Notes: generated by a model not told the origin, from the letters alone. A DNA stretch of 48,763 nt from JAAGZL01 sp050291725 (GCA_050291725.1 JBNKKH010000013.1:1-48763), one strand, 5' to 3'. Counted from the stretch's first letter, positions 24,091 to 32,937 are shown. A program made the numbers and translations.

Positions 24091-24780
24091 TCACAGCGGG
24101 TCATCTCCGAAATCATCTAAAATTGACCTTGCCTGTGCACGGCGCTCTTCTATATCTCCATGAAAATCGTCTACTGGCCATTCTTTATTGCTGTTGGGAA
24201 GGTTATAACAGTCGCAGTTAGCGCCGTTTTGCAATTTTTCGTATTTGATTGCAGGAACCGGTAGCTCTGTCCAAATCTGGGCCTGAGTTTGATACTTTTT
24301 CTGCCAATGAAGAACACGTCTGACAAAGTTTCTGGTGGCCGGCAGCACATGGGTTAGCTGTTTGCTGCTATTTATATGCAGTCCGTAGTAGTGTGATAGT
24401 GCAAGATCTGTACGGTCTGGATATGTTTCAGTTAGTTTTTTGAGGTACTTTACACCGTGTTTTATATTGATTTCAGCGTCCCATAACTGCTCAGGTGTTA
24501 TATCCCACTGTTTTTCAACCCCGTTGGGGTGTAGCTGCATTACTCCACGCTCTCCGCCAGATCCAGTTGCTAGAAATGAAAAGCTGGAGCCTACTCGGGC
24601 AACGGCGAGTGCTAACGATGGGGCCAATTTTTCCTCTTTTGCTGTTTCCACCACCAGCTTCATAACTTCACTTTTTGAGTTTGGTGTTGCCATGATATTA
24701 GTAGCTATGCACATAGAAGATACTCCTGCTAAGAAAAGTATCATTGAGCCAAGTCTTCTCTTTATATCTCCAGCATTCAT
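24091..24780 (-). CDS. Exported lytic-transglycosylase-like protein lacking the catalytic Glu
   Basis: 229 residues with a signal peptide (about 1-31). The SLT/goose-lysozyme-like domain follows: LAPSLALAVARVGSSFSF, GSGGERGVMQLHPNG, LWDAEINIKHGVKYLKKL and a DLALSHYYG segment. In active SLT enzymes the first segment reads ..ES.F with Glu as the acid catalyst; here Gly64 stands in that place, so cleavage of peptidoglycan is doubtful. It may be a glycan-binding or scaffold protein. The ATG at 24780 is preferred over an upstream start because the signal peptide follows directly and GGAGAA precedes it. It is divergent from the caspase-like gene. Confidence 0.8.
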   Translation of the reverse strand: MNAGDIKRRLGSMILFLAGVSSMCIATNIMATPNSKSEVMKLVVETAKEEKLAPSLALAVARVGSSFSFLATGSGGERGVMQLHPNGVEKQWDITPEQLWDAEINIKHGVKYLKKLTETYPDRTDLALSHYYGLHINSSKQLTHVLPATRNFVRRVLHWQKKYQTQAQIWTELPVPAIKYEKLQNGANCDCYNLPNSNKEWPVDDFHGDIEERRAQARSILDDFGDDPL

Positions 24781-24810
24781 AAACAATTCTCCGTTAAATA
24801 AAATCAGCAA

Positions 24811-25281
24811 AATAGCGTGGCTATAAAGACTAAAATGAAAGGTTGAGGGGTTTTTTTCTAAAAACAGAATCTAAGAACAGATATATGTGATTTATGTCAA
24901 TATTGCTTAAGGTGAAAAAATTCCAGAGTCTTCCATACGGTGTGGTAGGCATGGAGAGCCTATAACCAGAAAAATTAATATAAAACAACGAGTACTCGAC
25001 TAAACATAAAGAGTTAATTAAGAGTGGCTCATTTGGATTGCCATTTTATATTGCTGATACATGGTAATTTGCTTGAAAATGGCGAGTATATATACGAGTA
25101 TTTTATAAAGCAGCGGAATGGATGTGGTTTCTGTTACTAGCAGCTGAATATAGAAATATTGTGTATCTGCAAGGATATGGGTGATTGGTTAGTAGCAGTA
25201 AGTCTGGTGCTTGTGGGTATTGGATATCTTAGGGCGTAAGGACCTAGGAGAATAATTCAGAGAATGGAATAGGGGAAACTA
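24811..25281. other. Divergent intergenic region, no gene seen
   Basis: 470 bp between the SLT-like and caspase-like genes. It must hold divergent promoters. I see no RNA gene or terminator, only a 20-codon hydrophobic frame at 25177-25239 that I do not call. AGGGGA just ahead of 25282 is the caspase gene's ribosome site. Confidence 0.5.
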
Positions 25282-26568
25282 ATGAATAATAAGTGGGTAA
25301 TTTTCGTAGTCGCAGTTGCGCTTGCAACACCTGTACATGTTAGTGCTGGTAGGGGTGGTGAAGCAGTAGTTGGCGCAATTTTGGGCTTTATGGCTGGTAA
25401 AGCATCAGGAGGAAGTAGAGGCAGAAGCAGTGGTGGTGCGGTTCAATCGGAATCAGCTAAGGCTTTTAGATCCTATCCTAAACAGGTTCGTAAACAGATT
25501 CAGATGAAGCTGAAAGAGCAAGGGCACTATACCTCAACAATTGATGGTGCCTGGGGGCGCGGAACCAGCAATGCATTAACTAGTTACGCGATCCAGAAAA
25601 ATGCCAGTCATCTACTAGGTACCACCGTAGGGACTAATAAGGTAATTCAATCGTTGTTAGATCCAAGTGGTAGTGAATTACAGATATCTTCTAGTCCAGG
25701 CGTTAGTCCAAATCCAGGTGTTAGTACCAATAAGGCTGCCAGTGTAGCCCCCGCCGATGCTGAGATTCTGAAGAGTATCCCGAAAGGTAAGAAGGCAGGC
25801 CGTTATGATGTTGCGGTGCTTGTAGCCAATAAGAACTATAGGGTAGAAGGTGTTCCGTCTGTAGATTATGCCGTCAATGACTTAAGCACGATGAAAGAGC
25901 ATCTGGTTAAGGCGATGGGTTATGATCCAGAAAATATATTAGTGCAGAAAGATGCAACCAAGGGTGATTTTGAGAAGCTGTTTGGCAGTAAGGGTAAAGC
26001 AGAGGGTTTAGTGTTTAACTATCTTGAGCCCAACAAGAGCCGGGTTTTTATCTACTATGTGGGTCATGGAGCGCCTGACCCCGATACTGGAGAAGGCTAT
26101 TTTGTACCAGTGGATGCAGATCCAGACTATATTGCCTCATCAGGATATGCTGTTTCCACCTTCTATGAAAATATGAAGAAACTGCCGGCCAAAGATATGG
26201 TGGTAGTAATAGACTCCTGTTTCTCTGGGCGTACGAAGGGAGGCGTTATATTCAAAAATGTTAGTCCGGCTATGTTGAAGACAAAAGAGATATCTTCTGG
26301 AATCAGCAGCGGTACGGTTATGACTAGTGCCGGTCCGGATCAGCTATCAACCTGGTATCCTGAGAAGGGACACAGCCTATACAGCTACTACTTCTTTAAA
26401 GGGTTGCAGGGGGAAGCTGACGAGAACAATGACAAGAAGATTACCACAGGCGAGATGGATGAATATCTTTCTTTGAAAGTCCGTCGCCGTGCTCTGCGTC
26501 TTTCTAATAAGAAGCAAAATCCGAAGATAGAAGGTCGGGATGATATTGTCCTGGCTACCTACGAATAA
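25282..26568 (+). CDS. Exported caspase-family (C14) protease with peptidoglycan-binding-like domain
   Basis: 428 residues. A signal peptide (1-22, ending VSAG) leads into a Gly-rich stretch with GAILGFMAGKASGG. Residues ~65-105 resemble a PG_binding_1 domain (VRKQIQMKLKEQGHYTSTIDG.WG.GTSNAL). The caspase-like domain spans about 174-370, with the catalytic dyad His262 in YYVGHGAP and Cys313 in VVIDSCFSGR. DENNDKKITTGE at 380-391 looks like an EF-hand calcium loop. Bacterial relatives cleave after basic or acidic residues; the target here is unknown. Export places it in the periplasm or outside. A perfect-stem terminator follows, and the subtilase/prodomain pair converges from the right. Confidence 0.88.
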   Translation: MNNKWVIFVVAVALATPVHVSAGRGGEAVVGAILGFMAGKASGGSRGRSSGGAVQSESAKAFRSYPKQVRKQIQMKLKEQGHYTSTIDGAWGRGTSNALTSYAIQKNASHLLGTTVGTNKVIQSLLDPSGSELQISSSPGVSPNPGVSTNKAASVAPADAEILKSIPKGKKAGRYDVAVLVANKNYRVEGVPSVDYAVNDLSTMKEHLVKAMGYDPENILVQKDATKGDFEKLFGSKGKAEGLVFNYLEPNKSRVFIYYVGHGAPDPDTGEGYFVPVDADPDYIASSGYAVSTFYENMKKLPAKDMVVVIDSCFSGRTKGGVIFKNVSPAMLKTKEISSGISSGTVMTSAGPDQLSTWYPEKGHSLYSYYFFKGLQGEADENNDKKITTGEMDEYLSLKVRRRALRLSNKKQNPKIEGRDDIVLATYE

Positions 26569-26600
26569 CACTTAAACCGTAATGAGTTAGAGCGAACTAC

Positions 26601-26626
26601 AAACCCACCCGATAACGGGTGGGTTT
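26601..26626. terminator. Bidirectional terminator hairpin
   Basis: A perfect 11-bp stem, AAACCCACCCG / CGGGTGGGTTT, with an ATAA loop. The A-run on one side and T-run on the other allow use in both directions between the convergent caspase and prodomain-lipoprotein genes. Confidence 0.85.
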
Positions 26627-26637
26627 GGGCAAATGGA

Positions 26638-27036
26638 CTAATCTTGAATGTTGGGCGTCTTCTCAGGTTTTAGCACATTCCGAACATGATTGTGCTGAAC
26701 AGCTACAACACCCTTAGTTTCTTTGATATTTGCTACTACCATGTCGATATCAAGAGCAGTCTGAATCTCAACACGAACTAATCGGTTTTTTTCTGGTCCG
26801 ACCCATTCCAGTTTTGGATTGAAGATTGACCACGCTTTTCGCAGTGTTTCTAATTCTGCATCTGCTGAAAGAGATACTATTAACTCACCATTAGTAATTT
26901 CTGCTTTAGTTTTGCTTACTGTCTCTTGTCCCTTTTTTTCTTTTGCTTGATCCTCTCCCTGCACGCAAGCAGGTATAAAGGTTATGACACAAAGAAGCAG
27001 TAGGACATTAACTAGCTTATTGGCTGTGATTACCAT
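26638..27036 (-). CDS. Lipoprotein resembling a free-standing subtilase prodomain (I9-like)
   Basis: 132 residues. A lipoprotein signal peptide ends at lipobox FIPAC (Cys24). After a charged linker, residues ~50-120 (GELIVSLSADAELETLRKAW...VRVEIQTALDIDMVVANIKETKGVVAVQHNHV) follow the strand-helix-strand-strand-helix-strand pattern of inhibitor-I9 prodomains, and resemble residues 50-125 of the adjacent subtilase (GEYILQMDSELETAEME...GVQKAQPNYI). The start codon overlaps the end of the subtilase gene by 7 nt. The inference is a membrane-anchored chaperone or inhibitor of that protease. The I9 reading is from pattern, not from a search. Confidence 0.65.
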   Translation of the reverse strand: MVITANKLVNVLLLLCVITFIPACVQGEDQAKEKKGQETVSKTKAEITNGELIVSLSADAELETLRKAWSIFNPKLEWVGPEKNRLVRVEIQTALDIDMVVANIKETKGVVAVQHNHVRNVLKPEKTPNIQD

Positions 27037-28829
27037 TTTATTCCTCCACTTTGCGGAGTCGCTTGCTCGCTGCCGCTATTATCGTCAGTCAGCCATGAGT
27101 TCATCTCATCATCTCGATTACTATACTGTGGTTTATTATTTTTCTCCCCCGGAGTTTGTGGCTTTGTCTTTTCTTTGGGCTTTCCTGATGAATCGTTTTC
27201 TCTAGGGTTTCGTTTTTTTTTCGTTCCCCCAGAGGATGGGCAGCCAGCAGCGCGTTGGCTGAATTCCTCTCCACATAATGCTTTAAAAAGATCAAGCTCC
27301 CCCTCTGATGATAAGTTACCATTTAGGTCGGGGTTTTTGTTTACGCTTGCAAGAAGTCTTTCTTTTACCTCTATATTATTCATGTTAGGAAAGGCCGACC
27401 AGACCAGTGCTGCTGCACCTGCCGTAATTGGACTAGCCATTGAAGTGCCAGTCATAAGCGTATAAGCACTAACAACATGTCCCCGCTCGTTTTTTGGAAT
27501 TGTGCTGTATATGTCTGTTCCCGGCGAACCAATATGAACAGATTTAACTCCATAATTACTTCCTACGTACCATTTTTCTTGATTTAACTGTACACGGCGA
27601 TCTATCTTGAGCTTTCCGTTTTCCAGGCGAGCATTGTATCCAATACTGTCATACTGATACTTCCGTTGTTTCAATAAAACATTTGTATTATCGGTTTTTG
27701 CCAAATTTGCAACGGTCAAAATTCCGTCAATTGATTGGGAGAAGGCGGCAGGGTATTGGGGGGCAATTGCATAGTGAATTACTTTGTTTTGTCTGGATAT
27801 AATAGCAAGAGTAAATTGGGAGTGGCTGGGTATGTCCTTCATGTCATTTGACAGTCCATCATTCCCGGCGGCAATCACAAGTAGCACCCCTTTATCGGAA
27901 GCAAGACGGTATGTGGCTTCTGCGATTGGTGCGCCTACAGGACCACCTAAACTTAAATTAATTATTTTTGCTCCATTATCAATAGCATAGCGGACAGCTT
28001 CTAGTATTCCTAAGCTATCAAGGCTACAGTTCTTTTTTGAATTGCCAATGGCAAGCGCCATAATACGTGATTTTGGAGCTACTCCACTGATCCCTTTGCT
28101 ATTCCCACCTACGGCACCTATAGCCCCCGATACATGTGTGCCATGCCCACTCTTTACGCAAGCTCCAACAGGCGAAGGGTCGTTGTTTTTGTCTGCAAAA
28201 TTCCATCCGTGAATATCATCAATATAGCCGTTACCATCATCATCTTTACCGTTGCCTGGGATCTCACCTGGATTTGACCAAAGGTTTCCTTTGATATCTT
28301 CGTGTTCAATCATAATTGCATCATCGATAACAGCAACAGTAACATCGCTGGCATTTTGATTGACTGCCCAGGCCTTGTGTGCATTGATAGACTCCAGATA
28401 CCATTGTTTTGGCAGCATTGGGTCATCCAGGTTAGCCTGTAAAGAAGAGGTGTATCGAATATAGTTAGGCTGAGCCTTCTGTACACCTGGGGTGTTTTTT
28501 AGCATTTCAAGATAATCATTCAGATTAACCCATCCCCCCTTTTGTTTTGGGATGCGAAGGATGTTGATTGTAGAGTTAGGTATCTTCTCTACTTTTACAT
28601 TGCTGGTATTTAACTTTTCGGAAAAGACGGATTCCATCTCTGCTGTTTCTAGTTCGGAATCCATTTGAAGAATATACTCACCGGGCGCAGCGAGAAATTC
28701 TGGTACATCTCCTCGCAACTCCATGCCAGTGTTTCTGTGTTCAGAGCTTGCAGCTGATCCTATATTGGCGGTGTACAGAAAAGCAAAGAACCATGCCGTC
28801 AGCCATTTACCTCTATTTGTAGATTTCAT
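27030..28829 (-). CDS. Exported subtilisin-like serine protease (S8)
   Basis: 599 residues. A signal peptide (~1-27) is followed by an I9-type prodomain (~50-125) and the peptidase domain (~140-500). The catalytic triad is visible: Asp169 in VAVIDD, His229 in GHGTHVSG, Ser463 in GTSMASP, with oxyanion Asn323 in AAGND. The Asp motif reads VIDDAI rather than the usual VIDTG. Acidic Asp/Asn loops (GNGKDDDGNGYIDD) look like calcium sites. An insertion of about 45 residues lies before the Ser region (~385-430). The C-terminus (~530-599) is a charged low-complexity tail ending DNSGS...SGGIKW. It heads a two-gene unit with the prodomain-like lipoprotein. Confidence 0.92.
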   Translation of the reverse strand: MKSTNRGKWLTAWFFAFLYTANIGSAASSEHRNTGMELRGDVPEFLAAPGEYILQMDSELETAEMESVFSEKLNTSNVKVEKIPNSTINILRIPKQKGGWVNLNDYLEMLKNTPGVQKAQPNYIRYTSSLQANLDDPMLPKQWYLESINAHKAWAVNQNASDVTVAVIDDAIMIEHEDIKGNLWSNPGEIPGNGKDDDGNGYIDDIHGWNFADKNNDPSPVGACVKSGHGTHVSGAIGAVGGNSKGISGVAPKSRIMALAIGNSKKNCSLDSLGILEAVRYAIDNGAKIINLSLGGPVGAPIAEATYRLASDKGVLLVIAAGNDGLSNDMKDIPSHSQFTLAIISRQNKVIHYAIAPQYPAAFSQSIDGILTVANLAKTDNTNVLLKQRKYQYDSIGYNARLENGKLKIDRRVQLNQEKWYVGSNYGVKSVHIGSPGTDIYSTIPKNERGHVVSAYTLMTGTSMASPITAGAAALVWSAFPNMNNIEVKERLLASVNKNPDLNGNLSSEGELDLFKALCGEEFSQRAAGCPSSGGTKKKRNPRENDSSGKPKEKTKPQTPGEKNNKPQYSNRDDEMNSWLTDDNSGSEQATPQSGGIKW

Positions 28830-29162
28830 TGCGCAATCCCCTTTTTTATTTTGGCCTACAATTAGCGCACAGGAGTTAGTACAGTATTATTTATTACAAA
28901 ATTTAGTATGTTGGTTTGTTATGAAATAGATTGGCCACGTTATGTTGTATATAACTGGGCTTAGTTATCTGCAAACAAGTTGGATTGTCTCCTTCATCAA
29001 TGTTCTATCCACAGTGCATATAGTGCGCAATTTTTCTGGTAGGAATCAAATGGCAATCACGCACCTAAGTGCATGATTGCCTTTTCTCAACAATAAGAGC
29101 GGTCTTGGCAAAGTTAAGGGCGTGTATAGATTGTCTCTAATATAGAGAATTATCCAACGCTG
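28830..29162. other. Intergenic region upstream of the subtilase gene
   Basis: 333 bp holding the subtilase promoter region and, at 29052-29081, a hairpin with arms GGCAATCA and TGATTGCC plus an inner GCAC/GTGC. On the plus strand it is followed by TTTTC; on the minus strand, the direction of the ompA-like gene, by ATTTG. It is a weak terminator candidate. I see no gene. Confidence 0.5.
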
Positions 29163-29765
29163 TTACCAGTTAATTTTTCCACTGTTATCTATAGCGCTTC
29201 CACTGTTATCTATAGCGCTTCCGCTGTTGTCTATAGCACTTCCGCTGTTGTCTATCTCTCTTACGCGCTCTGGCCTACTGTTTATTATACTAAGAGATCT
29301 GATTTCTACTCTTCTGTTTATTCTGCTTCTTCCAGTAGTTGGAATTTTTAGTCTGCTCTCACCAAACCCCATAGCCTCCAGACGTGAAGGTGGGATATCA
29401 AAATTATTTATCAGGTATCTGGCCACAGTAGCTGCGCGTCTCTTAGATAATTGCATATTGTAGGCATCAGTGCCAACTGCATCAGTATGTCCGTATATAC
29501 CAATATACACATTGCGTAGTTGTTCGGAGAGGAGTGCCCGTCCAAGCTCCCTTAGTTGGTGGTATGCGACCGGTGAAAGTTGTGCCGAATTTGTCCGAAA
29601 ACGAATATCAAGGTCTATGTAGTTACTAGCTGTAACTGTCCCACCTATAGGCGCCAGACTGCGGATAATTTCAGTAAGATTTTTCACTCGTGGCTGATTT
29701 CCAGCCATCGCAAAAGTTGGCAGTAAAAGGGCAATCAACAACGGAATTATATAGTGTTTTTTCAT
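29163..29765 (-). CDS. OmpA-family protein with repeated C-terminal tail
   Basis: 200 residues: a signal peptide (~1-21), then an OmpA C-terminal domain (about 45-155) that binds peptidoglycan: LDIRFRTNSAQLSP, GHTDAVGTDAYNMQLSKRRAATVARYL and the RINRRVEI end are diagnostic. There is no N-terminal beta-barrel, so the protein is periplasmic rather than a porin. The C-terminus holds four 7-residue repeats of the IDNSGSA type and ends NSGKINW, matching the end of the subtilase (DNSGS...SGGIKW). This shared tail suggests common sorting or processing. It is transcribed leftwards and lies upstream of the subtilase gene. Confidence 0.88.
   Translation of the reverse strand: MKKHYIIPLLIALLLPTFAMAGNQPRVKNLTEIIRSLAPIGGTVTASNYIDLDIRFRTNSAQLSPVAYHQLRELGRALLSEQLRNVYIGIYGHTDAVGTDAYNMQLSKRRAATVARYLINNFDIPPSRLEAMGFGESRLKIPTTGRSRINRRVEIRSLSIINSRPERVREIDNSGSAIDNSGSAIDNSGSAIDNSGKINW
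29178..29255 (-). repeat. Four tandem 21-bp coding repeats at the ompA-like 3' end
   Basis: The unit, seen on the plus strand as TCCACTGTTATCTATAGCGCT, occurs four times with few changes (a to g, att to gtt class); the last unit before the C-terminal KINW is partial. It encodes IDNSGSA repeats. Confidence 0.85.
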
Positions 29766-30214
29766 TGTTCTTTCCTTTGATCATGGAACGTGGATTCAGC
29801 TATTACTCTATTCTATTGAAATTTAGCCAGTAATTCACTACCAAGAAGTCTCGGTAGCGCATGTATATCATAATAGAAAGGTGTGTGCTCAATGTTTTGG
29901 CAAACACTCTATGGGGGATATATGAAAAGGGTAGGCGGTTTTTTGTAATCGCTGTTTTTATGGGTATGGTGAAAATATGTAGATTAGTGCTAGTATTGGG
30001 TAACTAATTATAAATAATGGGGAATTCTGGGGTAATTATAACAAAGCCATCGCTATGGATTGTTACCGATTCTTTTCTTATGAAAATATGGCCAGGCTGT
30101 ACAATTTGGCCGTTTTGGCTGTGCATTGAAAAATCTGTCTAGTCTTTTCATACACTATCGTGATTACATAAAGACTAATCCTGTTTTTAATTAAAGATAA
30201 AAAAGGACTGAGCA
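29766..30214. other. Divergent intergenic region, no gene seen
   Basis: 449 bp, AT-rich, between the ompA-like gene and the duplicated-domain protein. Promoters for both are expected. Only very short frames occur. GGACTGAG before 30215 is the downstream gene's ribosome site. Confidence 0.5.
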
Positions 30215-31180
30215 ATGAAAAAAACTAATACAATGATTCTCTCCCTCATAACCAGTTGTTTTCTTGTTATTGGCGCTATGACACCGTCAATTTCAGAAGC
30301 GGGTGGACCTAACATAATGGTATTTAGTGATGATGCGGATAGAGATACAGTTCCTCGAAATAATCGAGTTTTTAATCAAGTAATAAATGCTCTACGTAGT
30401 CAGCTTGATGATAAGGGTTTTAATGTATTTGATGAGACCGCAGTAACAGTAAAAGAGACTGATGATGGTACTGGTGGTTATGCTCAGGGGCGGGTTCGTC
30501 GTACAGACGCAGAAATTCTAGATATTGCCCAAAGCTTAAGGCGACCACCCATTGATGTGGCCGTTATGTTCCAGATATATGCAAGTGCACAGAATAAAGG
30601 TTATACCACTAAAGTTCGGTCTCGCATTGCAGGTCGCATGTTGACGGTGCAATCGGGCAAATTTTTGGGCGAATTTGAAGTGAAGAAAGTGTTCAATGCT
30701 CCTGCAAATTGCAATCGTGAATGTATTCTTGAGGTGGTTGGCGCGAAATCTCGCTACTTAGCACATGATTTGGGTGATGTTTTGTCTGTTAAGTTGGCAC
30801 ATCTAGTTGATGATAACCAGAGCGCTGGTGCTGTGGCAGATTCCAGCAGCAGTAATATAACTTCTGACAGCTCCGGTATCACTAAAGAGTACAGTCTGCT
30901 GTTTAACAATTTTAGCTCCAGCGAGCGCATGGATATCGAAGAGTACATAGTGATCTTTTCCGGCTATCAGCACCATCGCCCAGTTGATTGCTCTCGCCGT
31001 AGATGTGAATACTGGTACGAATCTACTATTTCCAGTGCAAAACTGCATCGAAATGTTCAGCGTATGCTTGATCAGATGGGAGTTGAAGCTAACGTGAAAT
31101 TTGAAGGTAACACTGTCCGGGTAGATCGTGTAACTCTACGCAATGAGCGTCGCAAAAAGCCATTTGGTGAAGGTTGGTAA
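30215..31180 (+). CDS. Exported two-domain protein with a duplicated Cys-containing C-terminal domain
   Basis: 321 residues. A signal peptide (~1-29) leads to an N-terminal domain (~32-195) whose pattern (NRVFNQVINALRSQLDDKGFNVFDE, DAEILDIAQSLRRPPIDVAVMFQIYA) resembles FlgT/CsgG/LpoB-like envelope domains; this is a fold-level impression. A Ser/Asp-rich linker (~200-222) leads to the C-terminal domain (224-308), which recurs in the lipoprotein at 33020-33379. The two share the identical 18-residue block HHRPVDCSRRRCEYWYES, including Cys259 and Cys264. The C-terminus ends GEGW. The role is unknown; it is probably an envelope protein. Confidence 0.75.
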   Translation: MKKTNTMILSLITSCFLVIGAMTPSISEAGGPNIMVFSDDADRDTVPRNNRVFNQVINALRSQLDDKGFNVFDETAVTVKETDDGTGGYAQGRVRRTDAEILDIAQSLRRPPIDVAVMFQIYASAQNKGYTTKVRSRIAGRMLTVQSGKFLGEFEVKKVFNAPANCNRECILEVVGAKSRYLAHDLGDVLSVKLAHLVDDNQSAGAVADSSSSNITSDSSGITKEYSLLFNNFSSSERMDIEEYIVIFSGYQHHRPVDCSRRRCEYWYESTISSAKLHRNVQRMLDQMGVEANVKFEGNTVRVDRVTLRNERRKKPFGEGW

Positions 31181-31190
31181 GGTTAGGTTG

Positions 31191-31217
31191 CCGTCATCCC
31201 AGTTGCTGGGATGACGG
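31191..31217. terminator. 12-bp palindromic hairpin after the duplicated-domain gene
   Basis: CCGTCATCCCAG / CTGGGATGACGG is a perfect 12-bp stem with a TTG loop, followed by TTGCTTTAATC. It may end the upstream transcript. The CGTCATCCC-type palindrome also looks like dispersed repeats found in many proteobacterial genomes. Confidence 0.6.
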
Positions 31218-31344
31218 TTGCTTTAATCATGCGTTATGCTAAATAGTTAAGCTGTAACAATAGGCCGCTAGTCAAATTAGTTTAATGAGTGGCTGTCCTT
31301 GATCTACTGTGTTGCCTGTATAAATATGAATTGAGGGTGAAACA

Positions 31345-31587
31345 ATGTGGAAGCATATAGTAGTGATTGCTGTTGGTCTGGCAGTATCTGGGTGCAATAG
31401 TAGTGAGGTGAAGGATACAAAGCGGTCGCCACAGAAGAAGCCTGCTACCAAGGTGGTAAAAAAATCGTACAATAAAACTTATAGTAAAGATCACCCTTGT
31501 AATACTTCAAAAGGTAATCTTGATGACTTTGGGCCTGGTGTCGAAAATTGTCGTAAAGAGAATGCTGGCAGGCTTGATGATTTCTAA
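31345..31587 (+). CDS. Small lipoprotein
   Basis: 80 residues with a lipoprotein signal peptide (lipobox AVSGC, Cys17), a Lys-rich middle (~28-45) and two further Cys. The C-terminal half carries the motif LDDF twice (GNLDDFGPG and GRLDDF at the very end). GAGGGTG precedes the ATG. I do not recognise a family. It lies between two envelope-protein genes on the same strand and is probably part of the exported set. Confidence 0.65.
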   Translation: MWKHIVVIAVGLAVSGCNSSEVKDTKRSPQKKPATKVVKKSYNKTYSKDHPCNTSKGNLDDFGPGVENCRKENAGRLDDF

Positions 31588-31713
31588 AATAATGTAGTTA
31601 TCCAACTTTGATTACTAAAGCAAACGTATAATAACAGTAGATAATACTAAGCAGACTGTGTGTTCCTATTAACTATAGCAATTAACTGGCTAGAATAAGA
31701 TCGGGTGGTTTTA

Positions 31714-32937
31714 ATGTATACGGATGTTGTTCAAATACTAAGAGGCATTTCGAGTGTGGCACTAACGTTGGTTCTTCTTGTGCCACTGGAGTCGCTTGCC
31801 GATAAGCCGGTGTCTGATTCTAATAAATCTGTTGCTATTTCTACTAAATCGGTTCCTGTAGACGATAAGTCAGTCTCAGTTACAGATAAATCAGTGCTTG
31901 TTACCGATGGGGTTGGCGCTGTTGTTGATGAGCAGGTGCCCGTGTCTGATAAATCGATGGTTGATGAAGATGAGTCGATGATTGACCGTGGAAAATCTGT
32001 AGTTGTTGCTGATAAATTTAATGAGGCATTACGACGACTTGGGTTTGAGATAGGAAATAGAAAGACCGCAGTAGCAGAACTTTACGACGGTGTAACTGGA
32101 AATGTAACTGCTCTCAGCCATCTATGGGGCGATCGGATAGAACAGGGGTTGCGTAGAGAGGGTGTAGAGATGGTAGCTCGTCTTGGTCGAGCAATAGCGC
32201 TGGAAGATATTGAGATAAATAGTTCTAGTACTATAGTAGGTGATACCAGTGCAGACGTGATAATTGTTGGGCGCTACTACATACACCCGAATCAGCCTCC
32301 TAAGGGACAAGACTTAATTGAGCTGCATATAAAAGCAGTTTCTAGCGCAGGTCTTCAATTAGTAAGTGCAGTTAGTTTTACCAAAACACTTGGATCTGAC
32401 TGGCGGCGACTATCACTAAAAGTTTGGCACAATACTTATCATGGTGCTTTTGAGGCGCTACCAGATTTAAGTAGTGGAACTGGCCCTAAATTAAAAGCGG
32501 CCTTGAATAGAGATCCGGCCTGTTATCCATCAGGTGGTGAAGCGGTTATAACCATTGAGTCAGAACCACAAACTTATATATATATATATTCCATTGCTGC
32601 AGATAATACAGTAACAATCTTGTATCCAAACAGAATATCTCCGAATAATTTGTTCTTAGGGAGCAGTTTTGAATTCCCATCGTCAGAATTACGTAAATCG
32701 GGAGAATTAGCTTTACATCTGTATCCACTCGATAGGGCTGATACCCAAGAGGCATTCAAGATAGTGGCAAGCCGTGAGCAGCTAGATTTCTCTTTTCTTC
32801 CAAACCCTGAAAATCATATATTCAGTGGGGCAGAAGGCGGTGATATTAAAAAAATGTTGCAGGTGTTGTCTAAAGCCAAAGACATAAGCCAGATACAGCT
32901 TCCATACATGGTTGGGCCTGGTTGCTCATCCCAGTGA
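31714..32937 (+). CDS. Exported DUF4384-type protein with FlgO-like middle domain
   Basis: 407 residues. A hydrophobic N-terminus acts as signal peptide or anchor (~1-29). Residues ~30-95 are degenerate DKSV repeats. A middle domain (~95-235; DRIEQGLRREGVEMVARLGRAIALEDIE, ADVIIVGRYYI) resembles FlgO/CsgG-like envelope proteins. A C-terminal domain (~265-370; EAVITIESEPQTYIYIYSIAADNTVTILYPN) matches DUF4384, a beta-sandwich often found next to, or fused with, caspase-like proteases. That context fits the caspase gene 5 kb away. I prefer the ATG at 31714 over the GTG at 31705. The function is unknown. Confidence 0.75.
   Translation: MYTDVVQILRGISSVALTLVLLVPLESLADKPVSDSNKSVAISTKSVPVDDKSVSVTDKSVLVTDGVGAVVDEQVPVSDKSMVDEDESMIDRGKSVVVADKFNEALRRLGFEIGNRKTAVAELYDGVTGNVTALSHLWGDRIEQGLRREGVEMVARLGRAIALEDIEINSSSTIVGDTSADVIIVGRYYIHPNQPPKGQDLIELHIKAVSSAGLQLVSAVSFTKTLGSDWRRLSLKVWHNTYHGAFEALPDLSSGTGPKLKAALNRDPACYPSGGEAVITIESEPQTYIYIYSIAADNTVTILYPNRISPNNLFLGSSFEFPSSELRKSGELALHLYPLDRADTQEAFKIVASREQLDFSFLPNPENHIFSGAEGGDIKKMLQVLSKAKDISQIQLPYMVGPGCSSQ

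Noticed and set aside
25177..25239. A 20-codon hydrophobic frame (MGDWLVAVSLVLVGIGYLRA)
   Set aside because: Very short, the AAGGA is only 1-2 nt from the ATG, and nothing else supports it; it lies in the caspase gene's leader.
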